Assembly (NCBI GenBank): GCA_023389105.1
Contig: JAEWEY010000006.1
Span: 124,001-188,000, forward strand
DNA length: 64,000 nucleotides
Origin: Pseudomonadota bacterium
GTDB lineage: Bacteria; Pseudomonadota; Alphaproteobacteria; Sphingomonadales; Sphingomonadaceae
Reading direction: 5' to 3'
Positions 25,769-34,492 of this stretch are shown piece after piece. Position 1 is the first letter of the stretch. Each line of letters starts with the position of its first letter. A program made the translations under genes and the position numbers. The notes under the pieces are model-generated. The model ran no database searches. It saw nothing but the letters and a program-made list of their open reading frames with translations, and was not told where the DNA came from.

Positions 25769-27025
25769 CTAGGTGCCTGTCTTCTCAGCCACCAAGAGTT
25801 CCTGCGCCCATTGCTCCAAGGCTGCGCGCTTCTCCGGGGCAAAGCCATAGACGTTGTACCGAGCTTGGAGACCCTTCAACGCATGGCCGAGTACGAGCTC
25901 GGCGACTACCTCGCTGATGCCGAGGCGACTTAGGTGCGTTCGGACCGTTCGCCTCAGGTCATGCAGGGAGAACCTCTTCATCGGAACGCCCAAGATTTTT
26001 TCCGCCTTCTCATGGAGCAGGTTCAACGTCTTCCGAGCAACGCCAGCAATAGCCTTCTCACCGTTCGTCGTGGTCAGCATGAAGTCGCCACCATTGAAGC
26101 GCGTAAGCCCATCGAAGATTGACACGGCAGCGACGGGTAGAGCCACGAGGAAGTCGCGCCCGCTCTTGTAATGCTCCGGTGGGATCAGGAGCGTGGCAGC
26201 CTTCGCATCATACCAACTCCAGCGTGCCGAGCAGATTTCGCTTTCGCGGCAGCCCGTCAGCATCAGAAGCCGGATAGCTTCGCCCCAGGGATAACCGAGT
26301 TGATGGGTCGCGGACCACACCGCCTTCGCCTCTTTCATGGTCAGGAAGCGCTGGCGCCGTTGAAGCTTCGGGGCAGGAACGTCCCTGAAAGGATTATCTT
26401 TTACCCGGCCCGACCGTCGCCCCCACTCGAACAGCATCGAGCCCCATTTCCGCACCTCGGCAGCTGCACCGTTCTTGAGCTTTCCAGGTTCCTCGCCGCC
26501 GTCGGAATCCCCTTTGCGAACATCCGCGATCAGCTTGCGCGCATCCCGCTCCTTGATCGTTCCAGCCGGCATTTCTTCCCAGCGAGGCCGCATGTGCCTG
26601 TTGAGAATCCACTTGGCGTTCCGAGCCGAACGCATGGTCTGCTCGGCATGGGTGAGATAATCATCGATCAGCGCTGCCATGGTGTCACGCCGGTCCACCG
26701 CGTTCTCTTCGAGCGTGTCGATCGGGTTCTCACCGCGCTCGGTGGCCTCCGCATAGAGGCTGGCCTTAGCTCTAGCCGCTTTTATGCTGACAGCAGGATA
26801 GGTACCTAGGCTCACGCGATGGTAGCGTGCACCATTCAGCTGTGTACCGCGTGCAGTCGTCCCACCGGCGGCGCGAATCCGAAACCGAAAAGTCCAGGTT
26901 GGGCGCCCTCTAGGACCCACCCGCAGACTCAACCCATCAACCTTGTCGTCCTGCAACTCGATGCGCGATGGCGGCGGATTGTTCAGGAGCGCCTTCAACT
27001 TAACGTCTGACAGGCCTTTCGGCAT
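25769..27025 (-). CDS. int: P4-type tyrosine integrase
   Basis: 418 residues. The N-terminal arm-binding region (MPKGLSDVKLKALL... GLSLRVGPRGRPTWTFRFR) is of the DUF4102 type seen in P4-like integrases. A SAM-like core-binding domain follows, then the catalytic domain with LLMLTGCRESEI (Arg I), FSLHDLRRTVRTHL (HxxR), LGHALKGLQARYNVY (His/Tyr). All catalytic residues are present. ATG 27025 is preferred over an upstream start at 27094. It ends the island 155 bases from attR and reads inward, the usual position for a tRNA-targeting integrase. Confidence 0.95.
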   Translation of the reverse strand: MPKGLSDVKLKALLNNPPPSRIELQDDKVDGLSLRVGPRGRPTWTFRFRIRAAGGTTARGTQLNGARYHRVSLGTYPAVSIKAARAKASLYAEATERGENPIDTLEENAVDRRDTMAALIDDYLTHAEQTMRSARNAKWILNRHMRPRWEEMPAGTIKERDARKLIADVRKGDSDGGEEPGKLKNGAAAEVRKWGSMLFEWGRRSGRVKDNPFRDVPAPKLQRRQRFLTMKEAKAVWSATHQLGYPWGEAIRLLMLTGCRESEICSARWSWYDAKAATLLIPPEHYKSGRDFLVALPVAAVSIFDGLTRFNGGDFMLTTTNGEKAIAGVARKTLNLLHEKAEKILGVPMKRFSLHDLRRTVRTHLSRLGISEVVAELVLGHALKGLQARYNVYGFAPEKRAALEQWAQELLVAEKTGT

Positions 27026-27180
27026 AATTGGGGTCCAAATTGGGGTGCAGAATTGAGCGGCTCCGGCCGAGTTTTGCCGGATGAAACCGAACACTCCCGA
27101 ACAGAACTCCCGTATAGAGTCAGCGACTTACCGGACAAGCAGAATTACCGCTGAACGTCGCCGGATTCAGAAACCCAAAG

Positions 27181-27225
27181 TTGCCAAGGTTGGGGTCGAG
27201 GGTTCGAATCCCTTCGCCCGCTCCA
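27181..27225 (+). repeat. attR: second copy of the 45-base tRNA-Gly 3' end
   Basis: Identical to 8523-8567, preceded by CCCAAAG instead of the tRNA 5' half, so it is not a functional tRNA. It marks the right boundary of the island and lies next to the integrase gene. Confidence 0.95.
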
Positions 27226-27332
27226 TTTCCTCATCAGTGGAATGTTAAGCGCGATCAGCGCCGCATGATCGGCGCGCCGCTGTCTTGGTGGCGAAGTGCA
27301 ACGGGTCTAGGGCTCCGGCAAAGGAGTCGGAT

Positions 27333-28772
27333 ATGAACGACCAGGCCCAACTGACCCGCCCTGCCAGCGACGATCGTCTGCAGACCGTGAACCCCGCAAC
27401 GGGCGAGCCGGGCAAATCCTACGATCCCCACAATCTCGACGAGGCACTCGCCGCCGCAAAGGCCGCGCATGCCGCGCAGCGCGAATGGCGGCGGACCTCG
27501 TTCGCCGACCGATCGCGAGTCTTTCACAAAGCGGCCCAAATCCTCCGCGCGCGGAAGGACGAGCTCGCCCGGTTGATGACCGAGGAGATGGGCAAGACTA
27601 TCACCGACGGCCGCGCCGAGGTCGAGAAGTGCGCCTTTCACTGCGACTGGTTCGCCGACCACGCGGAAGGCTATCTGGCGCGGCAGGAGGCCGACATCGG
27701 CGGCGGGGAGGCGTTCGTCACCTTCAATCCGATCGGCATCGTGCTGGCTATCATGCCTTGGAATTTCCCGTTCTGGCAGGTGTTCCGCGCGGTCGCGCCG
27801 GCGCTGATGGCCGGCAATGGCATGCTGTTGAAGCATGCCAGCAACGTTCCCGGCTGTGCGCTGGCGATCGAAGACGTGTTGCATGAGGCGGGCGTTCCCA
27901 AGGACTTGTTCCGGACGCTGCTTCTGCCGACCAAGCACATCGAGGCGCTGATCAAGGACGATCACGTCGCCGCGGTTACGCTGACAGGTAGCGTCGCGGC
28001 CGGGAAAGCCGTTGCCAGCGAATCGGGATCGGTGCTGAAGAAGTGCGTGCTCGAGCTTGGCGGGTCTGACGCCTATGTCGTGCTGGAAGATGCCGATGTC
28101 GAAGCCGCGGCCAAAGTCGCGGCCAAGGCCCGCATGGTGAACGGCGGGCAGAGCTGCATCGCCGGCAAGCGCTTCATCGTCGTCCGCGACATCCTTCCGC
28201 AATTCGAAGCGGCGCTGGTCGAGGCCATGCGCGACTTCGTCATGCGCGATCCGACCGACGAGGCTAGCCAGTTTGGCCCGATGGTCAGCGTCAAGGCGCG
28301 CGACGAAATCCACGACCAAGTGCAGCAAAGCATGGCGAAGGGCGCGCGGCTGCTGCTCGGCGGCGAAGTGCCCGACCGGACCGGGGCCTGGTATCCCGCC
28401 ACCGTGCTGACCAATGTCCGCCCGGGCCAGCCCGCGCATGACGAGGAAGTGTTCGGCCCGGTCGCAGCGATCATCGCCGCGGATGACGAGGCCGATGCCA
28501 TCCGCATTGCCAACGACAGCGAGTTCGGGCTCGGCTCGGGCGTGTTGACCTCTAACCTCGACCGCGGCCGGCGGATCGCGGCCGACGAGCTCGAAGCTGG
28601 CATGAGCTTCGTCAACGAGAACGTCCGCTCGGATTCGCGAACGCCCTTCGGTGGCGTAAAGCACTCGGGCTATGGCCGCGAATGCGGCGTCTTCGGCATC
28701 CACGAGTTCGTCAACATCAAGACCGTGCACGTGAAGCCGGTGGAGAAAGCGGTCGGCGCCAAGGTCGAATAA
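27333..28772 (+). CDS. gabD: NAD(P)-dependent succinate-semialdehyde dehydrogenase
   Basis: A 479-residue aldehyde dehydrogenase. It has the NAD-binding FTGSVAAGKAV-type segment (TLTGSVAAGKAV), the catalytic Glu in LELGGSDAYVVLEDAD, the catalytic Cys in NGGQSCIAGKRF, and a C-terminal FGGVKHSGYGRE. The MNDQAQ start at 27333 follows AAGGAG; the open frame reaches 27285. It is the first chromosomal gene after the island. Family-level assignment is firm; the succinate-semialdehyde specificity is inferred from overall resemblance (GSDAYVVLEDAD type). Confidence 0.85.
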   Translation: MNDQAQLTRPASDDRLQTVNPATGEPGKSYDPHNLDEALAAAKAAHAAQREWRRTSFADRSRVFHKAAQILRARKDELARLMTEEMGKTITDGRAEVEKCAFHCDWFADHAEGYLARQEADIGGGEAFVTFNPIGIVLAIMPWNFPFWQVFRAVAPALMAGNGMLLKHASNVPGCALAIEDVLHEAGVPKDLFRTLLLPTKHIEALIKDDHVAAVTLTGSVAAGKAVASESGSVLKKCVLELGGSDAYVVLEDADVEAAAKVAAKARMVNGGQSCIAGKRFIVVRDILPQFEAALVEAMRDFVMRDPTDEASQFGPMVSVKARDEIHDQVQQSMAKGARLLLGGEVPDRTGAWYPATVLTNVRPGQPAHDEEVFGPVAAIIAADDEADAIRIANDSEFGLGSGVLTSNLDRGRRIAADELEAGMSFVNENVRSDSRTPFGGVKHSGYGRECGVFGIHEFVNIKTVHVKPVEKAVGAKVE

Positions 28773-28786
28773 CTGACGTCACGACG

Positions 28787-29590
28787 TCACTGCGCTGGGG
28801 GAGTACCCCCGTTCATCAGCGCTGCGGACTCGATCTCGTCGAGCGCGCGATGGACCGCGACGTAACGTCGCGCCTTGCCGATCCAGTCGCCGGCTCGCCC
28901 TGCCCCCGGCAGGCGCATCGTCTCCGCCAGCGCCTGGTCCGCATCGCCCGCCGTAAGCATTTGCAACGCTCGATTATAGCGCGCCTCCGTGCTCGTGGCC
29001 GGACGGTCGGCCCGATGGACCTGGATCAGCGATCCCAGTTCCCGCTTGGTATTCTGCCACCAGCTGTCCTGCGGCCCGCCGCTGCGCAGGTCGGGCGCCA
29101 GTTCCTGGTATTCGGCGATCAAGTCGTTCAGCCGGACCGGTTGGTGCGATCCGGTGATGATCGTCGCGACCGCCGCCTGATGCTGAGGGGCGAAACGGGC
29201 CGCCAGCAGGTTCTCGAGATATCCAAGCGCAACGCCGCGGTCGATCGCCCGCCGCGCGGCAAAGGCGATGACGAGGGCGTCCGCCCGCCCGGCTGAACCA
29301 GCTGCCCGCTCGGTCGTATTTTCCACCTGTTCCAGGCGTGCTTCCAGCTGGGCAATCTGGGGCGGGGGCGCAGCCGGGATCGTCGTGGCGACCGGCTGCG
29401 GAGGAAGTGTGGGGCGAGCAGCCGATACCGGCGTCTGCGGGGACGCGGCCGCAATTCCGAAAAACCGGGCGGCGGGCTCATAGCGGGCCAGCGACCAGAT
29501 CGTGGCGGCCGCCCCTGCCAGGATCAGGACGAAGCCGATGAGCAGGCGGGCTCCCCATCCCATGCCCCTGCGAGTTCCCGAACCGTTCAT
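28787..29590 (-). CDS. Mitofilin/Mic60-like inner-membrane protein
   Basis: 267 residues: one N-terminal membrane helix (LLIGFVLILAGAAATIW), a Pro/Ala-rich stretch, a coiled coil (PQIAQLEARLEQVENTTERA) and a C-terminal helical domain ending in the region GDADQALAETMRLPG. This layout and its place directly after hemD and hemC match alphaproteobacterial Mic60, the ancestor of the mitochondrial crista-junction protein. Its ATG overlaps the hemD TAA (TAATG). Membrane-shaping is known for the family; the link with haem synthesis is contextual. Confidence 0.8.
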   Translation of the reverse strand: MNGSGTRRGMGWGARLLIGFVLILAGAAATIWSLARYEPAARFFGIAAASPQTPVSAARPTLPPQPVATTIPAAPPPQIAQLEARLEQVENTTERAAGSAGRADALVIAFAARRAIDRGVALGYLENLLAARFAPQHQAAVATIITGSHQPVRLNDLIAEYQELAPDLRSGGPQDSWWQNTKRELGSLIQVHRADRPATSTEARYNRALQMLTAGDADQALAETMRLPGAGRAGDWIGKARRYVAVHRALDEIESAALMNGGTPPAQ

Positions 29591-30246
29591 TACGGGCGCG
29601 GCTTGTTACACAGCCGCGCGGCCAGCGCCAGCAAGGCCTCGTCGGTCGGCTGCTCCGCGACTTCGACGGAACGCCAGCCCTCGCCCGCGGCATCGCTAGC
29701 CGGCTGGCTGATGGCCGCGATCGTCACGACCGACCTGTCGTCCGCCAGTTCTGCCAGCCGTCTGCCCGCCCTCGGCGAATGGACCAGGACGGCATCGGCA
29801 TTTGGGATGCGTGCGTTTTCAATTTGCTCCGATCGATAGACTGCGATGGGGGTGATCGTCTGACGCGCGCCCTCCGTGTCGCTGCGATGGGCGCCGCAGA
29901 GGTGCAGCAGCCGAAGGTCCGGCTCGATCGACCCGAGCAGCCGTTCGACCCCGGCATCGCCCGTTGCAGCGACATCGAAACCGGCTTCGCGTGCGGCCTG
30001 CGCCGTGGCATCGCCGACCGCATAGGCCTTGAGCCCGCGCAGGCTCTGCAAGCCTTCGCCCGCATGACGGACGGCGTTGGCGCTGGTCAGCAGCACGCCG
30101 TCGAAACTGCCGGGGTCAGGCGCCTCCCACGCGATCGGCGCAACCTCGAAAAGCGGATTGGCGATGGCCTCGAGCCCCTGCGCCCGCGCCCGCTCCACCG
30201 TCGCGCTTGCGCCCGGCTCGGGGCGCAGGACCAGTACGCGCGCCAT
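29590..30246 (-). CDS. hemD: Uroporphyrinogen-III synthase
   Basis: A 218-residue enzyme that cyclises hydroxymethylbilane to uroporphyrinogen III. It starts MARVLVLRPEPGASATVERARAQG and has the conserved FDGVLLTSANAVRH segment (the VLLTSAN motif), AVGDATAQAAREAGF and the second-lobe DAVLVHSPRAGR. HemD is a poorly conserved family; the assignment rests on these motifs and on its position directly after hemC (adjacent stop and start) and before the Mic60-like gene. Confidence 0.92.
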   Translation of the reverse strand: MARVLVLRPEPGASATVERARAQGLEAIANPLFEVAPIAWEAPDPGSFDGVLLTSANAVRHAGEGLQSLRGLKAYAVGDATAQAAREAGFDVAATGDAGVERLLGSIEPDLRLLHLCGAHRSDTEGARQTITPIAVYRSEQIENARIPNADAVLVHSPRAGRRLAELADDRSVVTIAAISQPASDAAGEGWRSVEVAEQPTDEALLALAARLCNKPRP

Positions 30247-31158
30247 TCAGGCCTCGAACAGCCTCCGCACGGATTCGGGTGCCGCGGCGAGCATCGACCG
30301 GGCGAGTTCCTCGCAGCTCCGCAGCTCGTCGCAGTCGAACACTGCGCGCTGCTCGACCACCTCGCTGCCGTCTTCGCTGAACAGCTGCGCCCGCATGCGA
30401 AGATCGCCGTCCTCCAGCACGCAAAAGGCCGCGACCGGCGAATGGCACGTCGCACCCAGCGCGCGGGTGAAGGCGCGTTCGGCCATCACGCAATTGTATG
30501 TAATTTCATTGCTGACGGTGCTGAGTACGCTCTGGGTCCGCGTATCGTTCGTGCGGCATTCCATGCCAATCACCGCCTGACCGGGTGCAGGCAGGATGAT
30601 CTCGGTCGGAATCGCCGTCCCGGCGTCGATTTCCAACCGCTTCAGCCCCGCCGAGGCCAGCAGTGTCGCATCGACCTCGCCGCTCTCGACCTTCCGCAGC
30701 CGGGTTTCGACATTGCCGCGGATGGGGACGATCTTCACATCCGGACGCAGCCGCCGAATCTGCGCCGCCCTGCGTGGTGACGATGTCCCGACAACCGCGC
30801 CCTGCTTCAGCTTATCGATGGCTTCAGCGCCGATAATGCGGTCGCGCACGTCGCCACGCGGGCGGACGGCAGCGATGTGGATCTCCGCAGGCCGCTCGCT
30901 TTCGACATCCTTCATCGAATGAACGCAAAAATCGACCTCGCCGGCCAGCAGAGCCCGGTCCAGCTCCTTGGTCCACAGCGCCTTGCCGCCGATCTCAGCT
31001 AGCGGCCGATCCTGCACCTTGTCGCCGGTAGTGGTCACGGGAACGATCTCGACGAAGCCGTCGGGCCAGCGCTGCGCCGTCTCGATCGCCGCAGCGACCT
31101 TGCGCGCCTGGGCCAGCGCCAAAGGTGATCCGCGAGTCCCGAGGCGAAGTCCTTGCAT
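30247..31158 (-). CDS. hemC: Porphobilinogen deaminase (hydroxymethylbilane synthase)
   Basis: A 303-residue enzyme joining four porphobilinogens. Motifs: LGTRGSPLALAQA at the start, KDVESERPAEIHIAA, VGTSSPRRAAQI (Arg substrate site), IRGNVETRL, and the MECRTNDTRTQ region. The Cys that holds the dipyrromethane cofactor lies in the GATCHSPVAAF segment. It heads the hemC-hemD-mic60 operon, 51 bases from the divergent tsaD. Confidence 0.96.
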   Translation of the reverse strand: MQGLRLGTRGSPLALAQARKVAAAIETAQRWPDGFVEIVPVTTTGDKVQDRPLAEIGGKALWTKELDRALLAGEVDFCVHSMKDVESERPAEIHIAAVRPRGDVRDRIIGAEAIDKLKQGAVVGTSSPRRAAQIRRLRPDVKIVPIRGNVETRLRKVESGEVDATLLASAGLKRLEIDAGTAIPTEIILPAPGQAVIGMECRTNDTRTQSVLSTVSNEITYNCVMAERAFTRALGATCHSPVAAFCVLEDGDLRMRAQLFSEDGSEVVEQRAVFDCDELRSCEELARSMLAAAPESVRRLFEA

Positions 31159-31209
31159 GCCCCACCCCTAGTGCATCTGGAGAGGATCAGGCAAAGGGCC
31201 GGACACGAA

Positions 31210-32241
31210 ATGACAGTCATCTTGGGTCTCGAAAGCAGCTGCGACGATAGCGCCGTGGCGCTGGTCACCGCCGACCGCCGCATCCTCGCGCAGGCTGTGG
31301 TGGGCCAGAACAGCGCGCATCAACCCTATGGCGGCGTGGTCCCGGAAATCGCTGCGCGCGCGCATGTCGAGATCCTGCCTACGCTAATCCGCCAGGTGTT
31401 GGATGACGCCAAGCTGTCCATTCAGGACGTCGATGCGATCGCTGCGACGGCGGGGCCTGGGCTGATCGGCGGTGTGATGGTCGCGCTTCTGGCTGGCAAA
31501 GGGTTGGCGCTGTCGGCGGGCAAGCCGCTGGTCGCCGTCAATCACCTAGAAGGACATGCCCTGTCGCCGCGGCTCGCCGATCCAGACCTCGAATTTCCGT
31601 ATCTGCTGCTGCTCGTTTCCGGCGGTCATTGCCAGCTCCTCGAAGTCACCGGCGTCGGGGCATATCGCCGTCTTGCCACCACCATCGACGATGCCGCGGG
31701 CGAGGCGTTCGACAAGGCGGCGAAGCTGCTCGGTCTGCCCTATCCGGGCGGTCCAGCGATCGAACAGCTAGCCAAGGATGGGCGCGCCGACGCTGTGCCC
31801 CTGCCGCGACCGCTAGTTGGGTCGGGCGAACCCCACTTTTCCTTCGCGGGGCTCAAGAGCGCGGTGCAGCGCGCAGTCGTCTCGGGCGACTTCGTGCCGG
31901 CGGACATCGCCGCCAGTTTCCAGCAGGCCGTTGTCGACTGTCTCGTGGATCGTACACGTCTGGGGCTCGAACAGAGCGCCGCGCCGACGCTGGTCGTAGC
32001 TGGAGGGGTCGCCGCCAACCAAGCGATCCGCAGCGCGCTCAAGGGTCTCGCGGCCCGCTACGATCGCAAATTCAGCGTGCCGCCCGGTTGGCTGTGCACC
32101 GACAATGCCGCGATGATCGCATGGGCCGGCGCCGAACGATTCGCGCGCGGCGACTGCGACGAACTCGACGCACCGGCTCGGGCGCGCTGGCCGCTCGATG
32201 AAACGGCCGACAAGGTGCGCGGCGCGGGGGTAAAGGCATGA
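31210..32241 (+). CDS. tsaD: tRNA N6-threonylcarbamoyladenosine transferase subunit TsaD
   Basis: A 343-residue Kae1/TsaD protein that installs t6A37 on ANN-decoding tRNAs. Motifs: ILGLESSCDDSAVALV, metal site AVNHLEGHALSPRL, LLVSGGHCQLLEV, GGPAIEQLA, ATP site VVAGGVAANQAIR and LCTDNAAMIAWAG. ATG 31210 is the start; the frame is open 19 codons further. Its stop overlaps gpsA (ATGA). Confidence 0.96.
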   Translation: MTVILGLESSCDDSAVALVTADRRILAQAVVGQNSAHQPYGGVVPEIAARAHVEILPTLIRQVLDDAKLSIQDVDAIAATAGPGLIGGVMVALLAGKGLALSAGKPLVAVNHLEGHALSPRLADPDLEFPYLLLLVSGGHCQLLEVTGVGAYRRLATTIDDAAGEAFDKAAKLLGLPYPGGPAIEQLAKDGRADAVPLPRPLVGSGEPHFSFAGLKSAVQRAVVSGDFVPADIAASFQQAVVDCLVDRTRLGLEQSAAPTLVVAGGVAANQAIRSALKGLAARYDRKFSVPPGWLCTDNAAMIAWAGAERFARGDCDELDAPARARWPLDETADKVRGAGVKA

Positions 32242-33218
32242 AGCTCGGCGTTGTTGGCGGCGGCGCGTGGGGCACGGCGCTGGCGCAGGTTGCCGCTACG
32301 GGCGGACGTGAGACCCTGCTTTGGGCACTGGAGCCCGAGGTCGTGGATGCCGTCAACGCGCGCCACGAGAACTGCGTTTATCTCGCGGGCATCCCGCTGG
32401 AACCCGCGATTCGCGCGACGTCGGACCTCGCGGACCTGGAGCAATGCGATGCCTTGCTGATGGTCACCCCGGCCCAGCATATGCGCTCGGTGCTCGAACG
32501 CGCCGGCGCCAGCAACCGACCACTGGTCCTCTGCTCCAAGGGCATCGAAGAGGGAAGCGGCGAACTCCTTCATCGCGTTGCGAAGCAGGCCTGTCCCGGC
32601 TCGCCGGTTGGCGTGCTGTCTGGGCCGACCTTTGCCCATGAGGTTGCGAAGGGATTGCCGACTGCGGTGACTCTCGCCGCCGAAGACGAAAGCCTGGCGC
32701 AGCAGCTGCGCGACCGGATAGCCCAGCCCACCTTCCGTGTTTACCTGTCGGATGACGTCACAGGCGCGGAGATCGGCGGCGCCGTGAAGAACGTGCTCGC
32801 GATCGCCTGCGGCGTCGTCGAAGGCAAAGGCCTCGGCCAGAATGCACGCGCCGCGCTCATCGGCCGTGGTTTCGCGGAGATGACGCGCTTCGGCATGGCC
32901 CTTGGTGCTAAGCGCGAAACACTCGCGGGTCTCAGCGGCCTCGGCGATCTCGTCCTGACCTGCTCGTCGACCAGTTCCCGCAATTATTCGCTGGGCAAAG
33001 GCATCGGAGAAGGCCGTCCGGCGGCGGAGCTAATGGCCAACCGCAAAACAGTGGCCGAAGGCGCCTTCACCGCACCGGTGCTGGCGAAGCTTGCCCGCGA
33101 CAAGGGCATCGACATGCCGATCGTCGCCGCGGTCGATGCGCTGATTTCCGCGCGCGCCAGCGTCGACCAGGTGCTCGATGCGCTGTTGACGCGTCCCCCA
33201 CGCGCCGAGGGCGTGTGA
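32238..33218 (+). CDS. gpsA: NAD(P)-dependent glycerol-3-phosphate dehydrogenase
   Basis: A 326-residue enzyme making sn-glycerol-3-phosphate for phospholipids. It has the Rossmann start VVGGGAWGTALAQVA, LCSKGIEEGSG, GVLSGPTFAHEVAKGLPTAV, the catalytic Lys in GGAVKNVLAIACGV, and GLSGLGDLVLTCSSTSSRNY. Overlaps tsaD upstream (ATGA) and rsmB downstream (GTGA), so all three are translated from one transcript. Confidence 0.96.
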   Translation: MKLGVVGGGAWGTALAQVAATGGRETLLWALEPEVVDAVNARHENCVYLAGIPLEPAIRATSDLADLEQCDALLMVTPAQHMRSVLERAGASNRPLVLCSKGIEEGSGELLHRVAKQACPGSPVGVLSGPTFAHEVAKGLPTAVTLAAEDESLAQQLRDRIAQPTFRVYLSDDVTGAEIGGAVKNVLAIACGVVEGKGLGQNARAALIGRGFAEMTRFGMALGAKRETLAGLSGLGDLVLTCSSTSSRNYSLGKGIGEGRPAAELMANRKTVAEGAFTAPVLAKLARDKGIDMPIVAAVDALISARASVDQVLDALLTRPPRAEGV

Positions 33219-34474
33219 ACGGCAAAGCGACGACCGAAGGGTTAGGCGCTCGCAGGGCCGCGCTGCAAATCCTGGATGCCGTGCTTCGCCGTGGTCAGAC
33301 GATCGACGCGGCATCTGGCGCCATTCGCAACCTGTTCGCGCCCGATCGCGCGCTGGCGGTGGCAATCGCCGGAGAAACCCTTCGCCGCCTGCCCGATCTG
33401 GACGGCCTCATCGACAGCGCGACCCGCAATCGCCTTCCCGACGACAGCAAGGCGCGCAATGTGCTGCGTCTCGCGCTTGCGCAGAAGATCGGGCTGCAGA
33501 CGCCCGAGCATGCGCTGGTTTCGACGGCGTTGCCGCTGGTCGATGGCGGCCCGCGCCGACTGGTGCACGGCGTGCTCGGCACGCTGCTCCGCCGGGGCGT
33601 GCCGCCGATGGACGCGCCCAACCTGCCGCCGGAGGTCGAGGAACGCTGGCGAGACGCGTGGGGCGATGACGTCGTGGCGGCGGCCCGGCGACAGATCGCC
33701 CGGCGCCCGGCACTCGACCTGACCTTCATCGACGACGGCGAGGCACAGGCTTTTGCGTCGCAGCAAAGCGGCGTTTCGCTCGCTCCGTGTCACGTCCGGA
33801 TGGAGAGCAGCTCGGTCACGGACCTGCCCGGATTCGGCGAAGGGCGCTGGTGGGTTCAGGATCTGGCCGCATCACTGCCGGCGCGGGTCGTTCCGCCCGA
33901 AGCCACGGACGTTCTGGATCTCTGCGCAGCACCCGGCGGCAAAACGATGCAGCTCGCGGCGGCGGGTCACCGGGTCACCGCCGTCGATGCGTCGGGAAGT
34001 CGTCTCGGACGACTGCGTGAAAACCTCGAGCGGACGCATCTCAAGGCCGACTTAGTCGAAGCCGACGCCCTGAAATGGCAACCAAAGCAGAAACACGACG
34101 CCATCCTGCTCGACGCGCCCTGCTCCGCCACTGGCACGTTCCGCCGGCATCCCGAAGTTCTGTACCGCGCACGTCCGCGCGTGATCTCGGAGGGTGCGGA
34201 GTTGCAGGGCCAGTTGCTTAATCGTGCCGCGCAGTGGCTCAAGCCCGGCGGCACCCTGATCTACGCCGTCTGCTCGCTCGAAAAGTCCGAGGGCGAGGAT
34301 GTGGTGACTTCATTTGTCGGTCGACACTCAAATTTCCATCTCGCCGAACCCAACGGACTGCCGGACTTCGTGCCGACCGGAGGCGACGGTTCGGTCCGCA
34401 TCCTCCCCGGCCTGCTCGAAAGCGAAGGCGGGCTCGACGGCTTCTTTATCACGCGCCTTGTCCGCGCCGATTAA
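33215..34474 (+). CDS. rsmB: 16S rRNA m5C967-type methyltransferase (RsmB/Sun family)
   Basis: 419 residues: N-terminal NusB-like domain (~1-130) and a C-terminal Rossmann methyltransferase. SAM motif LDLCAAPGGKTMQLAA, motif IV DAPCSATGTFRRHPEV and motif VI YAVCSLEKSEGEDVV give the two catalytic cysteines of the m5C enzymes. GTG start overlapping the gpsA stop. The exact rRNA base is taken from the family. Confidence 0.93.
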   Translation: MNGKATTEGLGARRAALQILDAVLRRGQTIDAASGAIRNLFAPDRALAVAIAGETLRRLPDLDGLIDSATRNRLPDDSKARNVLRLALAQKIGLQTPEHALVSTALPLVDGGPRRLVHGVLGTLLRRGVPPMDAPNLPPEVEERWRDAWGDDVVAAARRQIARRPALDLTFIDDGEAQAFASQQSGVSLAPCHVRMESSSVTDLPGFGEGRWWVQDLAASLPARVVPPEATDVLDLCAAPGGKTMQLAAAGHRVTAVDASGSRLGRLRENLERTHLKADLVEADALKWQPKQKHDAILLDAPCSATGTFRRHPEVLYRARPRVISEGAELQGQLLNRAAQWLKPGGTLIYAVCSLEKSEGEDVVTSFVGRHSNFHLAEPNGLPDFVPTGGDGSVRILPGLLESEGGLDGFFITRLVRAD

Positions 34475-34492
34475 ACCCGTTTAATCAGGCCC

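Larger units (their letters stand above)
8523..27225. mobile_element. Integrative genomic island in tRNA-Gly
   Basis: About 18.7 kb bounded by a 45-base perfect direct repeat whose left copy is the 3' part of tRNA-Gly(GCC). A P4-type tyrosine integrase lies just inside the right repeat and points leftward. Cargo comprises a type IIS R-M system, AlpA-like/HTH genes, a HUH-like protein, a nuclease-ArdC-PP2C-nuclease cluster, a serpin, a MacB-like transporter, a regulator and a lipocalin. No capsid, terminase or conjugation genes are visible, so it is either a satellite-like element or a decayed one. Confidence 0.93.

Noticed and set aside
27181..27225. A second tRNA-Gly
   Set aside because: Only the 3' half is present; there is no D arm or 5' acceptor strand, so it is attR.
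27255..28730. A 491-codon open frame on the minus strand opposite gabD
   Set aside because: It is the antisense shadow of the dehydrogenase, caused by high GC; no motifs, while the plus strand has complete catalytic motifs.
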